Shown here piece by piece: positions 1-9,376 of a stretch of 64,000 nucleotides of DNA. Made by a program: the position numbers and the translations under genes. The stretch is taken from contig RDYL01000002.1 of NCBI GenBank assembly GCA_004293165.1, forward strand, positions 310,001-374,000, written 5' to 3'. Position 1 is the first letter of the stretch. Each line of letters begins with the position of its first letter. The notes beneath the pieces were generated by a model. That model saw nothing but the letters and a program-made list of their open reading frames with translations. It did not search any database and was not told the DNA's origin. The DNA is from Flavobacteriia bacterium (GTDB lineage Bacteria; Bacteroidota; Bacteroidia; Flavobacteriales; Flavobacteriaceae).

Positions 1-686
1 AAGCAAAAAATAAAGGCAAAAAATATTTCATCGCTGTTTCTAATATGGGAACTACCATGTTTGGTTCCGTTGATAATCCTGATGATTATACTTCGATTTT
101 AGAAAAACACAACGTTACTTATCGCTTACATATTGATGGTGCTTATGGCGGATTTGTGTATCCGTTTAGCAATCAAAAAACAAATATCAACTTTAGCAAT
201 CCAAAAATTAGTTCGATTACGATTGATGCGCACAAAATGTTGCAAGCGCCTTATGGAACAGGTATTTTTGTTTGCCGAAAAGGATTAATCGAAAACGTAC
301 TTACCAAAGAAGCCGAATACGTAGAAGGAATGGATTTAACCCTTTGCGGAAGTCGTTCTGGTGCGAATGCGGTGGCAGTTTGGATGATTTTATTTACCTA
401 TGGTGCTTTTGGCTGGTTTGAAAAAGTAAGTATTTTACAAATGCGTACTCAATTTTTATGTCACGAATTAGACCTATTGAATATCCAATATTTCCGCGAA
501 CCTTTTATGAATATCGTAACCATTCATTCGGAATCCATTCCAGAAAAAATTGCTGAAAAGTATGATTTGGTACCTCAACAACACAATGAAAACAACAAAT
601 GGTATAAAATTGTGGTGATGGATCACGTAGAAATAGAACATTTAACTACTTTTATAGACGAATTGAAAGCGTCTGTAAATGGATAA
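1..686 (+). CDS. PLP-dependent group II decarboxylase/aminotransferase-like protein, C-terminal part
   Basis: The gene enters from the left edge: the reading frame is open from base 3, and the ATG at 45 is an internal methionine. The fragment has the fold-type I PLP signatures of the tyrosine/glutamate decarboxylase group: HIDGAYGG, where the Asp binds the pyridine nitrogen, and DAHKMLQAPYGTG, where the Lys forms the Schiff base. The substrate cannot be told because the N-terminal half is missing. Its last 8 bases overlap the next gene, so the two are probably co-transcribed and translationally coupled. An aromatic amino acid or glutamate decarboxylase is the most likely identity. Confidence 0.8.
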   Translation, partial: AKNKGKKYFIAVSNMGTTMFGSVDNPDDYTSILEKHNVTYRLHIDGAYGGFVYPFSNQKTNINFSNPKISSITIDAHKMLQAPYGTGIFVCRKGLIENVLTKEAEYVEGMDLTLCGSRSGANAVAVWMILFTYGAFGWFEKVSILQMRTQFLCHELDLLNIQYFREPFMNIVTIHSESIPEKIAEKYDLVPQQHNENNKWYKIVVMDHVEIEHLTTFIDELKASVNG

Positions 687-1263
687 AAAGGCATTAAGAA
701 GTAAGTACAAAGTATTAAGACAATCGTTAACTGAAGAAGAAATCGAAGACAAAAGTTTGGCGATTGCGAACCAATTGTTGCGAATGGATGCTGAGCCTAG
801 CGGCAGGCTGGTTTGGGACAAATTGTATTATCATTTGTTTTTAACGATTGAAGAGCAAAAAGAAATCAATACCGAATATATACTGCAAATTTTAGCGGGA
901 AAAGATAAAGAAATCGTCATTTCGAAGTGCGACTTTGCCACTTTAGGAATGACGCCTTTTTTATTAACCGATAATACCAAAATCAAAAAAAACAGTTACA
1001 ACGTACCAGAACCGGTTGATGGTTTAGAAGTTCCTGATGCAAAAATTGATGTGGTTTTTGTGCCTCTTTTAGCTTACGACAAGCACGGAAATCGTGTTGG
1101 TTACGGAAAAGGTTTTTACGATAACTTTCTAAGTAAATGCAAGCCTGAAACGATTAAAATTGGGTTGTCGTTCTTTCCTCCAGAAGATAAAATTGACGAT
1201 GTTTCAGAAAATGATGTAAATTTGGATTTTTGTGTGACACCTGAGGGGATTATTTCTTTCTAA
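679..1263 (+). CDS. 5-formyltetrahydrofolate cyclo-ligase
   Basis: This enzyme converts 5-formyl-THF to 5,10-methenyl-THF using ATP, a salvage step in cytosolic one-carbon metabolism. The basic N-terminus (KKALRSKYKVLRQSL) and the ATP-site motif GYGKGFYDNF at residues 141-150 are diagnostic, and 194 aa is a normal length. It overlaps the upstream decarboxylase gene by 8 bases and the convergent small membrane-protein gene by 14 bases. Residues 37-44 (DAEPSGRL) sit just before the conserved WDK-YYH block. They are encoded by an unusually GC-rich palindromic stretch (794-809) that looks like a short in-frame insertion; see findings. Confidence 0.93.
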   Translation: MDKKALRSKYKVLRQSLTEEEIEDKSLAIANQLLRMDAEPSGRLVWDKLYYHLFLTIEEQKEINTEYILQILAGKDKEIVISKCDFATLGMTPFLLTDNTKIKKNSYNVPEPVDGLEVPDAKIDVVFVPLLAYDKHGNRVGYGKGFYDNFLSKCKPETIKIGLSFFPPEDKIDDVSENDVNLDFCVTPEGIISF

Positions 1264-1531
1264 AACTCGTAATCAATTCAATTACTCCATAAATAATAAT
1301 GTGAGTTACCACAAAAATCCCGCCATAAAATAAAACCGCTAAAGAATTTCCACCTTTAAAATTATCTTCATCTAAAAAAATGTAAAACATATATAAAAAA
1401 TAGACCATAAAAATGGTCAAATTCACTTTATATATAGTTCTTTTAGTAAAAATTAAACCCAAAAGAAAATAAGCAAATACCGAAAAATACACAAAGTATA
1501 AAAGTGTAAATTCAGAATCTGTCGGAAACAT
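1250..1531 (-). CDS. small three-helix membrane protein, uncharacterised
   Basis: A 93-aa, very hydrophobic protein with about three predicted membrane segments (roughly residues 8-28, 35-55 and 65-85) and a basic C-terminus (SFRKK). I do not recognise a family. Its ATG overlaps the stop codon of lspA in a TAATG arrangement, so it is almost certainly translated from the lspA message. Its 3' end overlaps the convergent cyclo-ligase gene by 14 bases. Similar short membrane proteins commonly follow lspA in flavobacteria, but a role in lipoprotein maturation is only a guess from position. Confidence 0.7.
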   Translation of the reverse strand: MFPTDSEFTLLYFVYFSVFAYFLLGLIFTKRTIYKVNLTIFMVYFLYMFYIFLDEDNFKGGNSLAVLFYGGIFVVTHIIIYGVIELITSFRKK

Positions 1532-2172
1532 TATTCTTGAGTTTGAATAGTTTCTTCCTCTTTATCCGTATGAGCAAAAGCTCTTTTGTTGAAAACGATT
1601 AAAATCCCAACACCAGTAGAAATTGCAACATCGGCTACATTGAAAATAGCGTTGAAGAAAGTAAAGTGTTTGCCGCCCCAAATTGGCAACCAAGAAGGTA
1701 AGTTTCCTTCCCACATTGGAAAATAGAACATATCTACCACTTCTCCATGGAACCAAGTACCGTAAGGTTGGTCAGCAAAAGCAGTTGCTACTTGATGGTA
1801 ACTATCGTTAAAAATTACGCCGTAAAAAACTGAATCGATAATATTTCCTAATGCGCCTGTAAAAATCAAAGCAATAGCTACTATTAAGTAATTTGACGCA
1901 TTTTTTCTTACTGAATCCCACAACCACCAAGCGATTCCACCTACGGCTACGATACGGAATAAAGTTAAGATTAGTTTTCCGTAATCTCCGGGGATTTCAG
2001 CACCCCAAGCCATGCCTTCGTTCTCTATAAAATGAATTTGAAACCATTCTAAACCCATTACTTTTATGGATTCTCCAATAAAAAAATGCGTTTTAATGTA
2101 GATTTTAGAAATCTGATCAATTAATAAAATAGCAAGGATTAAAATATAGGCTTTCTTTAACGACATGTTCAT
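1531..2172 (-). CDS. lspA: lipoprotein signal peptidase (signal peptidase II)
   Basis: An inner-membrane aspartyl protease that removes the signal peptide from prolipoproteins after lipidation. The conserved blocks are present: ENEGMAWG (the N-x-G-x-A-x-G box), GALGNIID with the first catalytic Asp, and FNVADVAI with the second. Four membrane segments are visible. The frame is open with an ATG at 2202, but a TAnnTTTG promoter box lies at 2181-2188, so I place the start at 2172 (MNMSLKK) or 2166 (MSLKK). The protein is longer than enterobacterial LspA because of an insertion between helices 3 and 4, as in other Bacteroidota. It is followed by a coupled small membrane-protein gene. Confidence 0.95.
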   Translation of the reverse strand: MNMSLKKAYILILAILLIDQISKIYIKTHFFIGESIKVMGLEWFQIHFIENEGMAWGAEIPGDYGKLILTLFRIVAVGGIAWWLWDSVRKNASNYLIVAIALIFTGALGNIIDSVFYGVIFNDSYHQVATAFADQPYGTWFHGEVVDMFYFPMWEGNLPSWLPIWGGKHFTFFNAIFNVADVAISTGVGILIVFNKRAFAHTDKEEETIQTQE

Positions 2173-2180
2173 TTTTTTTG

Positions 2181-2188
2181 CAAAAGTA
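2181..2188 (-). promoter_or_regulatory. -7 promoter box for lspA
   Basis: Read on the minus strand this is TACTTTTG, an exact match to the Bacteroidota -7 consensus TAnnTTTG. It lies between the terminator of the upstream gene and the lspA start, and it rules out the longer annotated start at 2202. No TTG at the expected 17-23 base distance was found. Confidence 0.55.
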
Positions 2189-2204
2189 GTAGTTTTTATC
2201 AAAT

Positions 2205-2228
2205 AAAAAACGCCCCAAACGGAGCGTT
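2205..2228 (-). terminator. rho-independent terminator after the DksA-like gene
   Basis: On the minus strand an 8-bp stem AACGCTCC/GGGGCGTT (one T-G pair) closes a GTTT loop and runs straight into a T tract. It begins about 20 bases after the stop codon of the DksA-like gene and isolates that gene from lspA. Confidence 0.85.
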
Positions 2229-2248
2229 AGTAAAATTTTGTAAAAAGA

Positions 2249-2629
2249 TTAACGTTGCAAGTTTTTCGCTTCGATACTCATAGTTGCATGAGGGACGATT
2301 TTTAATCTTTCTTTATTGATTAATTTGCCTGTAACTTTACACAAACCATAGGTTTTGTTTTCAATACGAATTAAGGCATTTTTTAAATCTCTAATAAACT
2401 TTTCTTGACGAATAGCTAGTTGTGAATTGGCTTCTTTACTCATTGTTTCACTGCCTTCTTCAAATGCTTTAAACGTTGGTGATGTATCATCAGTTCCGTT
2501 ATTTAAATCATTCATATAGGCACTCTTAATAAGCTCTAAATCACCTTTAGCTTTTTCTAATTTCGCTTGAATTAATGCTTTGAATTCAGCCAAATCAGCG
2601 TCTGAAAATCTAATTTGCTCCTCTATCAT
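2249..2629 (-). CDS. TraR/DksA-family transcriptional regulator with a degenerate zinc finger
   Basis: A 126-aa protein with an N-terminal coiled-coil region and the C-terminal TraR/DksA fold (YGLCKVTGKLI and PHATMSIEAKN). DksA proteins enter the RNA polymerase secondary channel and modulate transcription initiation, often with ppGpp. Only one of the four classical zinc-finger cysteines remains (Cys97); the other positions are Thr or non-metal residues. This is the usual form in flavobacterial homologues as far as I recall, and the fold is then held without zinc. The gene lies upstream of lspA, separated by a terminator, and downstream of ileS. Confidence 0.88.
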   Translation of the reverse strand: MIEEQIRFSDADLAEFKALIQAKLEKAKGDLELIKSAYMNDLNNGTDDTSPTFKAFEEGSETMSKEANSQLAIRQEKFIRDLKNALIRIENKTYGLCKVTGKLINKERLKIVPHATMSIEAKNLQR

Positions 2630-2657
2630 AATTTCAATATTTTTATAGTTATACTTT

Positions 2658-2682
2658 AAATAAAAGCTTTTGGCTTTTATTT
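2658..2682 (-). terminator. possible terminator overlapping the ileS stop codon
   Basis: A 10-bp perfect inverted repeat, AAATAAAAGC and GCTTTTATTT around a 5-base loop, overlaps the last codon of ileS. The trailing T run on the minus strand is weak, so termination efficiency is uncertain. Confidence 0.45.
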
Positions 2683-5600
2683 TGAAATTAATATACTTGT
2701 TTTTATATCATCAAACTCAATTTCCGTACCATTTTCAAGGGTATCCACAAAAATTAACGATTCGGTTAAGGTTTCTGACTTAATATACGATTCGTTTGCT
2801 AAAACAGCTTCTTCTACTTGCGTATTTTTTTCCATTTTAACAGTAATCTTATCTGTTACTTCAAAACCTGAGTCTTTTCTGATATTTTGAATTCTGTTAA
2901 TCAATTCTCTCGCAATACCTTCTTTTCTTAATTCGTCGGAAATCGTAATATCTAATGCTACCGTAATTCCGTTTGAATTGGCTACTAACCAACCTTCAAT
3001 ATCTTGCGAAGAAATCTCAACATCTTCTAGTGATAAAGTTATACTTTTTCCTGAAATATCCATAACTAATTCACCTTGACGCTCTAATGTTGCAATTTCA
3101 TCTTGTCCAAAACCTTGTATCTCTTTGGAAATCAATCCCATATACTTTCCAAAACGAGGTCCTAATGTTTTAAAATTAGGCTTAATTTGCTTCACTAAAA
3201 CACCCGAAGCATCGTCTAATAATTCAATTTCTTTCACGTTTACCTCTGCCATAATTAAGTCAGAAACTGCCTCAATTTCAGCACGCTGATTCTCATCAAG
3301 TACTGGAATCATTACCTTTTGCAACGGTTGACGCACTTTAATCATTTCCTTCTTACGCAGCGATAAAACCAACGAAGAAACCGTTTGTGCTTTTAACATT
3401 TTGCTCTCTAACGACTTATCAACAAAGTTTTCAACCGAAACTGGAAACTGCGCCAAATGTACACTGTCATAATTTTCTGAGGATGTTGCTAACGTTAAAT
3501 CTCTGTAAAGTTTATCCATGAAAAACGGTGCAATTGGTGCTCCAAGTTTAGAAATTGTCAACAGACAAGTGTAAAGCGTTTGATAAGCCGCAATTTTATC
3601 TTGTGCATATTCACCTTTCCAAAATCTTCTTCTACACAAACGAACATACCAATTACTTAGGTTTTCCTGAACGAAATCAGAAATTGCTCTTGCTGCTTTT
3701 GTTGGTTCGTAATCTGCATAGGCTTCATCCACAACTTGAATTAAAGTATGTAATTCAGATAAAATCCAACGATCAATTTCTGGTCTTTCTTCTAATGGAA
3801 CTTCCGCTTCATCATAAGTAAATCCATCAATATTAGCATATAACGAAAAGAACGAATACGTATTATATAACGTTCCAAAGAATTTTCTTCTTACCTCAGC
3901 AACACCTTCGATATCAAATTTTAAGTTATCCCAAGGATTAGCATTCGAAATCATGTACCAACGTGTAGCATCTGGACCATATTCAGCCAAAGTAGTAAAT
4001 GGATCCACGGCATTTCCTAAACGTTTCGACATTTTCTGTCCGTTTTTATCCAAAACTAATCCGTTTGAAACTACGTTTTTATAAGCAATTTTATCGAAAA
4101 CTAAAGTTCCAATCGCATGTAATGTATAGAACCAACCACGTGTTTGGTCAACACCTTCCGCAATAAAATCTGCTGGGAACGCTTTGTTTTCGTCGATTAA
4201 CTCTTTGTTTTCGAATGGATAATGCCATTGTGCATAAGGCATTGCGCCTGAATCGAACCAAACGTCAATTAAATCGGTTTCGCGTTTCATTGGTTTTCCT
4301 GATGGAGAAACTAAAACAATTCCGTCTACTACATTTTTATGTAAATCCACTAAATCGTAGTTGGCTTCGCTCATGTCGCCAATTTTGAATCCTTTATACG
4401 GATTTTCAGCTTGGAAACCTGCTGCGATTGCTTTTTCGATTTCGTTGTATAATTCTTCAACTGAACCAACTAACATTTCTTCGGTTCCATCTTCACTTCT
4501 CCAAATTGGTAAAGGAATTCCCCAATATCTTGAACGTGATAAGTTCCAATCATTTGCATTTTTCAACCAATTCCCGAAACGACCTTCTCCTGTAGCTTTT
4601 GGTTTCCAGTTGATGGTTTCGTTTAAATCGAACATTCTATCTTTGATTTCGGTTACTTTAATGAACCAAGAATCTAATGGATAATATAAAATTGGTTTGT
4701 CTGTTCTCCAACAATGTGGATAACTGTGCACGTATTTTTCAACCTTAAAGGCTTTGTTTTCTTCTTTTAATTGGATAGCGATTTCTACGTCAGCTGAACG
4801 TTCTGGCGCTTCACCATCGTTGTAATATTCGTTTTTAACGTATTTACCTGAAAATTCGCCTAAACCTTGAATGAATCTTCCTTGTAAATCTACCAATGGC
4901 ACTGGATTTCCGTTTTCATCTAAAACCAACATTGGTGGCACTTCTGGAGTTGCTTCTTTGGCAACTTTAGCATCATCCGCTCCGAAAGTTGGAGCCGTAT
5001 GAACAATTCCTGTTCCATCTTCCGTAGTTACGAAATCTCCTGAAATTACTCTAAAAGCATTTTCTGGATTTTGATAAGGTAATGCTAATGGTAGTAATTG
5101 TTCATAACGAATTCCTACTAAATCAGAGCCTTTAAATTCAGATAAAACTCTATATGGAAATTTAGATTTTATCTCTTTATTGAAATTAATTGCTTCAATA
5201 ACACCATCAATTTCTTTTTGAGACATTATGTCTTTTAAGACTTGAATGTTAACAGATTCAGCATCAATTTTTTTTGGTATACTTAAAAAATCGAACAAAT
5301 CATTGCTTTCAAAACACTTTCCTCCAAATTGTTTTCCAACTAAATTTTTAGCTAAAATTACATTTACTGGTTCAAAAGTATATTGGTTATAAGTTTGAAC
5401 TAAAACATAATCAATTTTTGGACCAACTGTCAATGCTGTATTTGATGGCAACGTCCAAGGAGTGGTCGTCCAAGCTAAGAAATGAATCGTTCCAAATCCT
5501 TGTAAAAAGCTTGGTAAGGTTTCGTCTTTTGCTTTGAATTGCGCTACAATCGTTGTATCCGTAACATCACGATATGAACCTGGCTGATTAACTTCATGCG

Positions 5601-6177
5601 AAGACAAACCCGTTCCTGCTTTTGGAGAATAGGGCTGAATTGTGTAGCCCTTGTATAGTAAATCCTTGTTGTAAATTTGTTTTAGCAACCACCAAACGGT
5701 TTCCATGTATTTGGATTTGTACGTCACATACGGATCTTCCATATCTACCCAATACCCCATTTTTTCAGTCAAGTCGTTCCATACGTCAGTGTAACGCATA
5801 ACGGTTCTTTTACATGCTTCGTTGTATTCGGTAACTGAAATGGTTTTTCCGATGTCTTCTTTGGTGATGCCTAATTCTTTTTCGGTACCTAATTCTACTG
5901 GTAAACCGTGCGTATCCCAGCCTGCTTTTCGCTTAACTTGGTAGCCTTTTTGAGTTTTATAACGACAAAAAATATCTTTAATCGCACGCGCCATTACGTG
6001 GTGAATTCCAGGCAAACCATTTGCAGATGGTGGCCCTTCAAAAAACACGTAAGGTGTAGCTCCTTCTCGAGAAGTTACGGATTGTTCAAAGATGTTGTTT
6101 TTCTTCCAAAAATCAAGAACTTCTGATGCTACTGTTGGCAAGTCAAGTCCTTTGTATTCAGTAAATTTTGTACTCAT
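2677..6177 (-). CDS. ileS: isoleucine--tRNA ligase
   Basis: A class I aminoacyl-tRNA synthetase that charges tRNA-Ile in the cytoplasm. The HIGH-type motif is PGIHH at residues 56-60, followed by the editing-associated signature GWDTHGLPVE; the KMSKR loop is near residue 715. At 1166 aa it is longer than the E. coli enzyme, and the C-terminus has no cysteine-rich zinc module. These features fit the eukaryotic-like type 2 IleS, a class associated with natural resistance to mupirocin; that resistance is inference here. A variant -7 box (TACTTTCG, 6203-6210) lies 26 bases upstream of the ATG. Confidence 0.97.
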   Translation of the reverse strand: MSTKFTEYKGLDLPTVASEVLDFWKKNNIFEQSVTSREGATPYVFFEGPPSANGLPGIHHVMARAIKDIFCRYKTQKGYQVKRKAGWDTHGLPVELGTEKELGITKEDIGKTISVTEYNEACKRTVMRYTDVWNDLTEKMGYWVDMEDPYVTYKSKYMETVWWLLKQIYNKDLLYKGYTIQPYSPKAGTGLSSHEVNQPGSYRDVTDTTIVAQFKAKDETLPSFLQGFGTIHFLAWTTTPWTLPSNTALTVGPKIDYVLVQTYNQYTFEPVNVILAKNLVGKQFGGKCFESNDLFDFLSIPKKIDAESVNIQVLKDIMSQKEIDGVIEAINFNKEIKSKFPYRVLSEFKGSDLVGIRYEQLLPLALPYQNPENAFRVISGDFVTTEDGTGIVHTAPTFGADDAKVAKEATPEVPPMLVLDENGNPVPLVDLQGRFIQGLGEFSGKYVKNEYYNDGEAPERSADVEIAIQLKEENKAFKVEKYVHSYPHCWRTDKPILYYPLDSWFIKVTEIKDRMFDLNETINWKPKATGEGRFGNWLKNANDWNLSRSRYWGIPLPIWRSEDGTEEMLVGSVEELYNEIEKAIAAGFQAENPYKGFKIGDMSEANYDLVDLHKNVVDGIVLVSPSGKPMKRETDLIDVWFDSGAMPYAQWHYPFENKELIDENKAFPADFIAEGVDQTRGWFYTLHAIGTLVFDKIAYKNVVSNGLVLDKNGQKMSKRLGNAVDPFTTLAEYGPDATRWYMISNANPWDNLKFDIEGVAEVRRKFFGTLYNTYSFFSLYANIDGFTYDEAEVPLEERPEIDRWILSELHTLIQVVDEAYADYEPTKAARAISDFVQENLSNWYVRLCRRRFWKGEYAQDKIAAYQTLYTCLLTISKLGAPIAPFFMDKLYRDLTLATSSENYDSVHLAQFPVSVENFVDKSLESKMLKAQTVSSLVLSLRKKEMIKVRQPLQKVMIPVLDENQRAEIEAVSDLIMAEVNVKEIELLDDASGVLVKQIKPNFKTLGPRFGKYMGLISKEIQGFGQDEIATLERQGELVMDISGKSITLSLEDVEISSQDIEGWLVANSNGITVALDITISDELRKEGIARELINRIQNIRKDSGFEVTDKITVKMEKNTQVEEAVLANESYIKSETLTESLIFVDTLENGTEIEFDDIKTSILISK

Positions 6178-6220
6178 TTTGTCGCTTTCTTAAATCAATT
6201 TGCGAAAGTAATGATTTAAA

Positions 6221-6248
6221 GGTAAAAGGCAAAAGGTAAAAGGCAAAA
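6221..6248. repeat. two tandem copies of a 14-base unit
   Basis: GGTAAAAGGCAAAA occurs twice head to tail between ileS and recO. It is low-complexity, purine-rich intergenic sequence with no visible function. Confidence 0.8.
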
Positions 6249-6256
6249 GTTAAGCG

Positions 6257-6970
6257 TTAGGAAAAAACTTCTTTTAAAACGTCTAACGATTTTGGTTTTT
6301 TGAAACCATCGAGATGTAAAGTGTAGAAATCTAGAAGGATTTTTAATAATATTTGGCGTTCAATTCCAGCAAATACTTTTTGGTCGGCATCAAATTTTAA
6401 TTCTAATAGTTTTTTAAACAAATGCGTTTCGTGTTCGGTTAACGAATGTACACTTTGAAAAGGGGTGAAATAACCTTCTTTCGTGTCAAAAAAAGCGAAC
6501 TCTTTTTCAGTTACATCGGGATAAAATCCTAAATATTTAGTAACTTCCATCATTAAAATGAGATGAAAATTAGCCATTTCATCGTGTGTGTCTAACCAAA
6601 GAAGCGCCGTTTCTAAAAAAGAGAATAAGTTTTGGTTTTTTTCTTCTTCTTTGATGGCGTGATGCAAAATTTCGGAAAGAAAAATCACAATGGTGCTTTT
6701 GACAACATCAGTGTTTATGGAATAATAGCTGTGAGCTAATCGGATTTCTTTAAAATGTTCCAGCGTGCCTTTATTCTTATGATTAGCTTCGATTTCAATC
6801 ATGGTTAATGGCTGAAAGTACGCGATTTTTTGATTGGCTTTTTTGTTGGAATAGGCGCTTTGGACAAAATAACTTTTTAACCCATCTGATTCGGTAAAGC
6901 ATTTGACTATCAAGCTTTTTTCTTGAAACTTTATGGAAGAAAGAACGATGGCTTTAGTTTTGACGAGCAT
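6257..6970 (-). CDS. recO: DNA repair protein RecO
   Basis: RecO anneals SSB-coated DNA and, with RecR, loads RecA during recombinational repair. The 237-aa protein starts with the OB-fold (MLVKTKAIVLSSIKFQEKS), followed by the helical C-terminal domain with the conserved EVTKYLGFYPDV segment. The four zinc cysteines seen in some RecO proteins are absent, as usual in this phylum. Its first base is shared with the end of the upstream porZ-like gene, so the two genes form a transcription unit. Confidence 0.93.
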   Translation of the reverse strand: MLVKTKAIVLSSIKFQEKSLIVKCFTESDGLKSYFVQSAYSNKKANQKIAYFQPLTMIEIEANHKNKGTLEHFKEIRLAHSYYSINTDVVKSTIVIFLSEILHHAIKEEEKNQNLFSFLETALLWLDTHDEMANFHLILMMEVTKYLGFYPDVTEKEFAFFDTKEGYFTPFQSVHSLTEHETHLFKKLLELKFDADQKVFAGIERQILLKILLDFYTLHLDGFKKPKSLDVLKEVFS

Positions 6971-9258
6971 TATCTGACAATCATTACCTTTTTAACTGTA
7001 GAATCTAATCCGTCTTCAGAAGCCACAAAAATCATGTAAACTCCAGAAGCCACTTTGTATTTTCCAAATGCTGTGGTATCCCATTCAATTGTACCTCCAG
7101 AAGAAGTAGTTTCATATACTAAATTTCCTTCTATGTCGGTAATTTTTATATTTGCCTTATCGGTTAATCCGCTTATTTTGACCGTTCCTACAAAGTTAGG
7201 ACGAACTGGATTTGGATACACATAAACATCTCCAAGACCATCACTTGGTTTGGTTGAAGTTCCTAAAAACGACACCATTCCTTTATCAGTTACAAAAAAT
7301 ACTTCTCCTGAAACTCCATCAATTTCAATATCTAAAATGTTATTACTTGGCAAGGGCGAATTACTTTTATCGAATCTATAAAGAGTTTGTTGTCCATTAG
7401 ATGATACTAAAAACACTCCTCCATCGGCAATAGAAACCCATTTTCTATTAGCACCATCAACTGCAATATCTAAAATAGGTTGCTGATAAAATAATTCTTG
7501 TGCTAAATCTCCTTCTTGAATAATAATAGGAAAAACATCAAGTTCTGTTTCAGTAATAAAACGATCTATACTTGATAATACTCGTAAACCCGCCATAGTT
7601 CCAATCCATAATTGATTACGGTTGTCAATAGCCAAACAATTTACAACTGGAGCAGGAATATCAGCATTTTCTTGATTGATGACAATGAACTTATTGCTGT
7701 AATTTTCATTAAGAGCTACAACACCATCATTATAGGCGGCAATCCATTTGGTACTGTTTTTATCAATAGCCATAGAATTATATCTTCCCGTAGCTAAGTT
7801 TGCTGTTATTCCTGTTAAATCAAATGATTGCCATTGACCGTTAGCTCGCAACACTTTTATGCCTCTGTCAACAAGACCATTAGTAACCCATAAATTTCCT
7901 TCTTTATCAAAAGCAGGACTATTGATTCGAATATCAATATATGATGGATTTCCCGACAAAACTAATGACTCTAAACCATTTGGCCCTGTATTGGTGTTAT
8001 TTAACAACTCTACCTCTTCTCCTTGAAATTTTAACATCCCTGAAAAATAAGAAGTAACAAAAACTTCATTTGGTCTTGATGGATTTATAGCAATATCCGA
8101 AAGTGATTTGGCTCCTAATAAATCTTGATACGGCAATACTTGCCAACTATTATCAGTAGTATAAGTACTTATGCCTAACTCGTCTAGAGGATACGGATTA
8201 AATTGTTGTGAATAATCGCCATGCACCATCCAAAGTTTATTTTTACCTTTTTTTACTCTAAAAGCATAATTTTGAAGCGGTCCATTTGGAGACATGGCAG
8301 TAAAAACGGCTGGGTTTGTTAAAGTGGTAGAAAACAAGCCATTCTTTTCAGTTCCAATATATATAAACTCATCCACAACGGTAGCAGCTGTAAACTTTAC
8401 ATTTAAATCTGGGATTTGAGTTATATGAGCCATAATGTTAAAGGATTGTCCTAAAACATAAATGTTGTTTTGCGTGGTAATAATAAGTTCATTACCATTC
8501 GTTTTTAGTTTTAACCCTATTTGATTGTGATTCAAAATTTCCTGAAACGAAGCTCCATTATAGCTGTAGGTCCTTGCATTAGTATTGGTAGCAACCAATT
8601 GATTATTAAATGTTACAATTCCAGACCAAAAGTTTGTATCAAAAGTTTGCCATTGGCTAAAATCGAACAAATTTGGGTTATTTATATTAGCTTTTCTTAT
8701 GCCAAAACTTCTTGTAACAGCATAGATTTCATTATTTAAGACCGTAGTTTGTAATACTTCCGTTTCTTCTCCTGCGGTTCCAATAAAATAAGTGGTTATA
8801 AATTCTGACGTTGCTACATCAATAACAGAAATACCATAATCCGTTGCTACATATAATCGACCATTGAACTCATAAAAATCATTGATCTTCTTTTTGTTTG
8901 GCGGCACAGGAACTTCTTCAATTACATCCACTTTAGTGGTTACTGAGCCATCAGGATTTTGTATCAGAATTAATCCATTTTTATTTCCAACAAACGTTTT
9001 ATTAAAACTCTCTGAATGATGAATTGTAGAAATAACATCAGGTTTTAATCCAGTAATTGAATTGTAAATATTCAAGTTAGAAGACGCAATAACTTGTGAA
9101 AAAAGTGCATTTTGAGTTGAAGCAAATACTGCATTTGATGCTGATTCAACGTCAACAATTTCATTATATGAAAAATAACCTTTCCACATCTGATTACTCT
9201 GTTGCCCTATAGAGAATTGAGTAACAAATAATATATATATGAGTGTTTTTATCTTCAT
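6970..9258 (-). CDS. porZ: PorZ-like type IX secretion system protein (beta-propeller with C-terminal sorting domain)
   Basis: A 762-aa secreted protein with an N-terminal signal peptide (cleaved near SIGQ-QSNQ), about 600 residues of repeated propeller blades, and a type A C-terminal domain with YVYPNPV and DTTAFGKYKVASGVYMI. In Porphyromonas gingivalis PorZ (776 aa) is a surface component of the T9SS attachment complex that delivers anionic LPS to the sortase. Length, domain order, the opening WKGYFSYNEIVDV segment and linkage to recO all agree with PorZ. A -7 box TATATTTG lies at 9274-9281. The alternative is a generic T9SS cargo with regulator-propeller repeats. Confidence 0.75.
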   Translation of the reverse strand: MKIKTLIYILFVTQFSIGQQSNQMWKGYFSYNEIVDVESASNAVFASTQNALFSQVIASSNLNIYNSITGLKPDVISTIHHSESFNKTFVGNKNGLILIQNPDGSVTTKVDVIEEVPVPPNKKKINDFYEFNGRLYVATDYGISVIDVATSEFITTYFIGTAGEETEVLQTTVLNNEIYAVTRSFGIRKANINNPNLFDFSQWQTFDTNFWSGIVTFNNQLVATNTNARTYSYNGASFQEILNHNQIGLKLKTNGNELIITTQNNIYVLGQSFNIMAHITQIPDLNVKFTAATVVDEFIYIGTEKNGLFSTTLTNPAVFTAMSPNGPLQNYAFRVKKGKNKLWMVHGDYSQQFNPYPLDELGISTYTTDNSWQVLPYQDLLGAKSLSDIAINPSRPNEVFVTSYFSGMLKFQGEEVELLNNTNTGPNGLESLVLSGNPSYIDIRINSPAFDKEGNLWVTNGLVDRGIKVLRANGQWQSFDLTGITANLATGRYNSMAIDKNSTKWIAAYNDGVVALNENYSNKFIVINQENADIPAPVVNCLAIDNRNQLWIGTMAGLRVLSSIDRFITETELDVFPIIIQEGDLAQELFYQQPILDIAVDGANRKWVSIADGGVFLVSSNGQQTLYRFDKSNSPLPSNNILDIEIDGVSGEVFFVTDKGMVSFLGTSTKPSDGLGDVYVYPNPVRPNFVGTVKISGLTDKANIKITDIEGNLVYETTSSGGTIEWDTTAFGKYKVASGVYMIFVASEDGLDSTVKKVMIVR

Positions 9259-9325
9259 TACGAGAATTTAATACAAATATACTACAAACGCATTAATTTT
9301 AGTTTTTGATATAATCAGATAATAA

Positions 9326-9357
9326 AAAAGCTCTTTTAGTAAACCAAAAGAGCTTTT
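9326..9357 (-). terminator. terminator after gdhA
   Basis: A perfect 12-bp inverted repeat AAAAGCTCTTTT and AAAAGAGCTTTT around an 8-base loop lies just past the gdhA stop codon. On the minus strand it is followed by a T tract. Confidence 0.88.
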
Positions 9358-9376
9358 AAATTATAAAAAATGCTTT

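Noticed and set aside
4361-4684. 107-codon plus-strand frame inside ileS
   Set aside because: It is antisense to conserved ileS sequence and has no start context or domain.
6221-6248. Possible CRISPR-like repeat
   Set aside because: Two abutting 14-base low-complexity units without spacers; no cas genes in the window.
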